From Jiella endophytica (GTDB lineage Bacteria; Pseudomonadota; Alphaproteobacteria; Rhizobiales; Rhizobiaceae), in contig NZ_SOZD01000001.1 in the NCBI RefSeq assembly GCF_004519335.1, forward strand, positions 992,001 to 1,056,000: 64,000 nucleotides of DNA, read 5' to 3'. Under the pieces are notes generated by a model. That model worked only from the letters and a program-made list of their open reading frames with translations. It was not told where the DNA came from and did not search any database. Positions 63,416 through 64,000 of the stretch are shown one piece after another; position 1 is the stretch's first letter; every line of letters starts with the position of its first letter. Made by a program: the position numbers and the translations under genes.

Positions 63416-64000
63416 ATGGACATGATGGCTCAACCCTCGCAGCCGGAATCCCACGAGCGGCGCCGCTTCAGCCGCGTCGACCTCGACCTCCTCGGCCGCT
63501 TCATGTGCGAGGACTTCCAGGAATATCCCTGCCGGGTCGAGAACATGTCGCCCGGCGGCATCGCCGTGGCGACGCCGGTCCAGCCGCGCGAGGGCGAGAG
63601 GATCATCTTCTACGTCGACCATATCGGCCGCCTCGAAGGCAACGTCGCGAGAGCCTATCCGGGCGGTTTTGCGGTCGACCTCGTCAATTCCGAGCGCAAG
63701 CGCGAGAAGCTCGCCGCGCAGCTCACCTGGTTCGCCAATCGCGGCGAACTCGACCTGCCCGAGGATCGCCGCCACCAGCGCCTGATGCCGAAGGATCCGC
63801 GCGTCGAGATCGTCCTCGACGACGGTCGCCGCTACACCGTCAAGATCATCGATCTGTCGCTGTCCGGCGCCGCGGTGCAGTGCACGGTCCGCCCTGCCCT
63901 CAATTCGCGGGTCGCTCTCGGGGCGATGCAGGGCCGCGTGGTGCGTCATCTCGAAGACGGCTTCGCGATCGAATTCGCCGCCGTTCAGACGGAAGATGCG
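63416..64000 (+). CDS. Tandem PilZ-domain protein (runs off the right edge)
   Basis: 195 codons are visible from ATG 63416 behind GGAGGGGAGC. The first PilZ-type domain carries the c-di-GMP-binding motif parts ERRRFSRVDLDL (RxxxR) and VENMSPGGIAV ([D/N]xSxxG). A second unit starts near residue 123 with RHQRLMPKDPRVEIVL and IIDLSLSGAAVQC, so there are two copies. It probably responds to c-di-GMP; the target is unknown. The C-terminus is outside the window. Confidence 0.87.
   Translation, partial: MDMMAQPSQPESHERRRFSRVDLDLLGRFMCEDFQEYPCRVENMSPGGIAVATPVQPREGERIIFYVDHIGRLEGNVARAYPGGFAVDLVNSERKREKLAAQLTWFANRGELDLPEDRRHQRLMPKDPRVEIVLDDGRRYTVKIIDLSLSGAAVQCTVRPALNSRVALGAMQGRVVRHLEDGFAIEFAAVQTEDA

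Overview
The window is high-GC DNA from an alphaproteobacterium, most likely of the Hyphomicrobiales (Rhizobiales). It combines a bacterial tetrahydromethanopterin (H4MPT) formaldehyde-oxidation gene set, a form I aerobic CO dehydrogenase cluster, a block with thrS, yidD, a NifU-like gene, folE and hisI, and several typical rhizobial regulators. The gene mix suggests a facultative C1/CO-using heterotroph, possibly close to Aurantimonadaceae; that placement is inference from gene content. I saw no rRNA, tRNA or CRISPR array.

Layout: (1) 1-9.7 kb, an acetate/glyoxylate-flavoured regulatory block: malate synthase G (cut by the left edge), a symporter-fused hybrid histidine kinase with a NarL-type partner (CrbS/CrbR-like), a Crp/Fnr regulator, a protein acetyltransferase/acyl-CoA synthetase fusion, and a universal stress protein. 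A 45-bp GA dinucleotide tract lies upstream of the acetyltransferase. (2) 9.9-12.4 kb, a small membrane protein, msrA and a BMP-type binding protein with two clear terminators. (3) 12.5-21.2 kb, the cox cluster, coxC-M-S-L-D-E-F. CoxL carries the form I active-site motif. A palindromic repeat element is inserted between coxL and coxD. (4) 21.4-36.7 kb, accessory and housekeeping genes: lrgAB, an orphan tail-fibre-like protein ending in a C-type-lectin-like module, a two-gene cassette of a GNAT-C39 peptidase fusion and an ATP-grasp ligase, a soluble chemoreceptor with CheW, and assorted enzymes. (5) 36.8-48.6 kb, the H4MPT island. Two divergent operons share a 72-bp intergenic region: pcd-fhcBADC to the left and mptG-mtdB-orfY-mch-orf5-orf7 to the right, with fae behind its own leader and followed by a terminator. 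(6) 48.7-64 kb, nadK, a DUF2336 protein, flavin and nitroreductase genes, a secreted protein, then thrS to hisI interrupted by two toxin-antitoxin modules (HigBA-like and MNT/HepT), followed by a patatin, a CBS protein, a rhomboid protease and a tandem PilZ protein cut by the right edge.

How the genes fit together: Fae condenses formaldehyde with H4MPT, MtdB and Mch oxidise it to formyl-H4MPT, and FhcD with FhcABC pass the formyl group to the methylofuran-type carrier and release formate. MptG and the orf genes probably build the cofactors. CODH supplies electrons from CO. The left-hand regulators plausibly tune acetate and C2 metabolism. The most useful leads are the GNAT-C39/ATP-grasp cassette, the orphan lectin-fold tail protein, the GA microsatellite, the tandem palindromes at the HigBA promoter, and an intrinsic terminator at 62.9 kb with no annotated gene in front of it.
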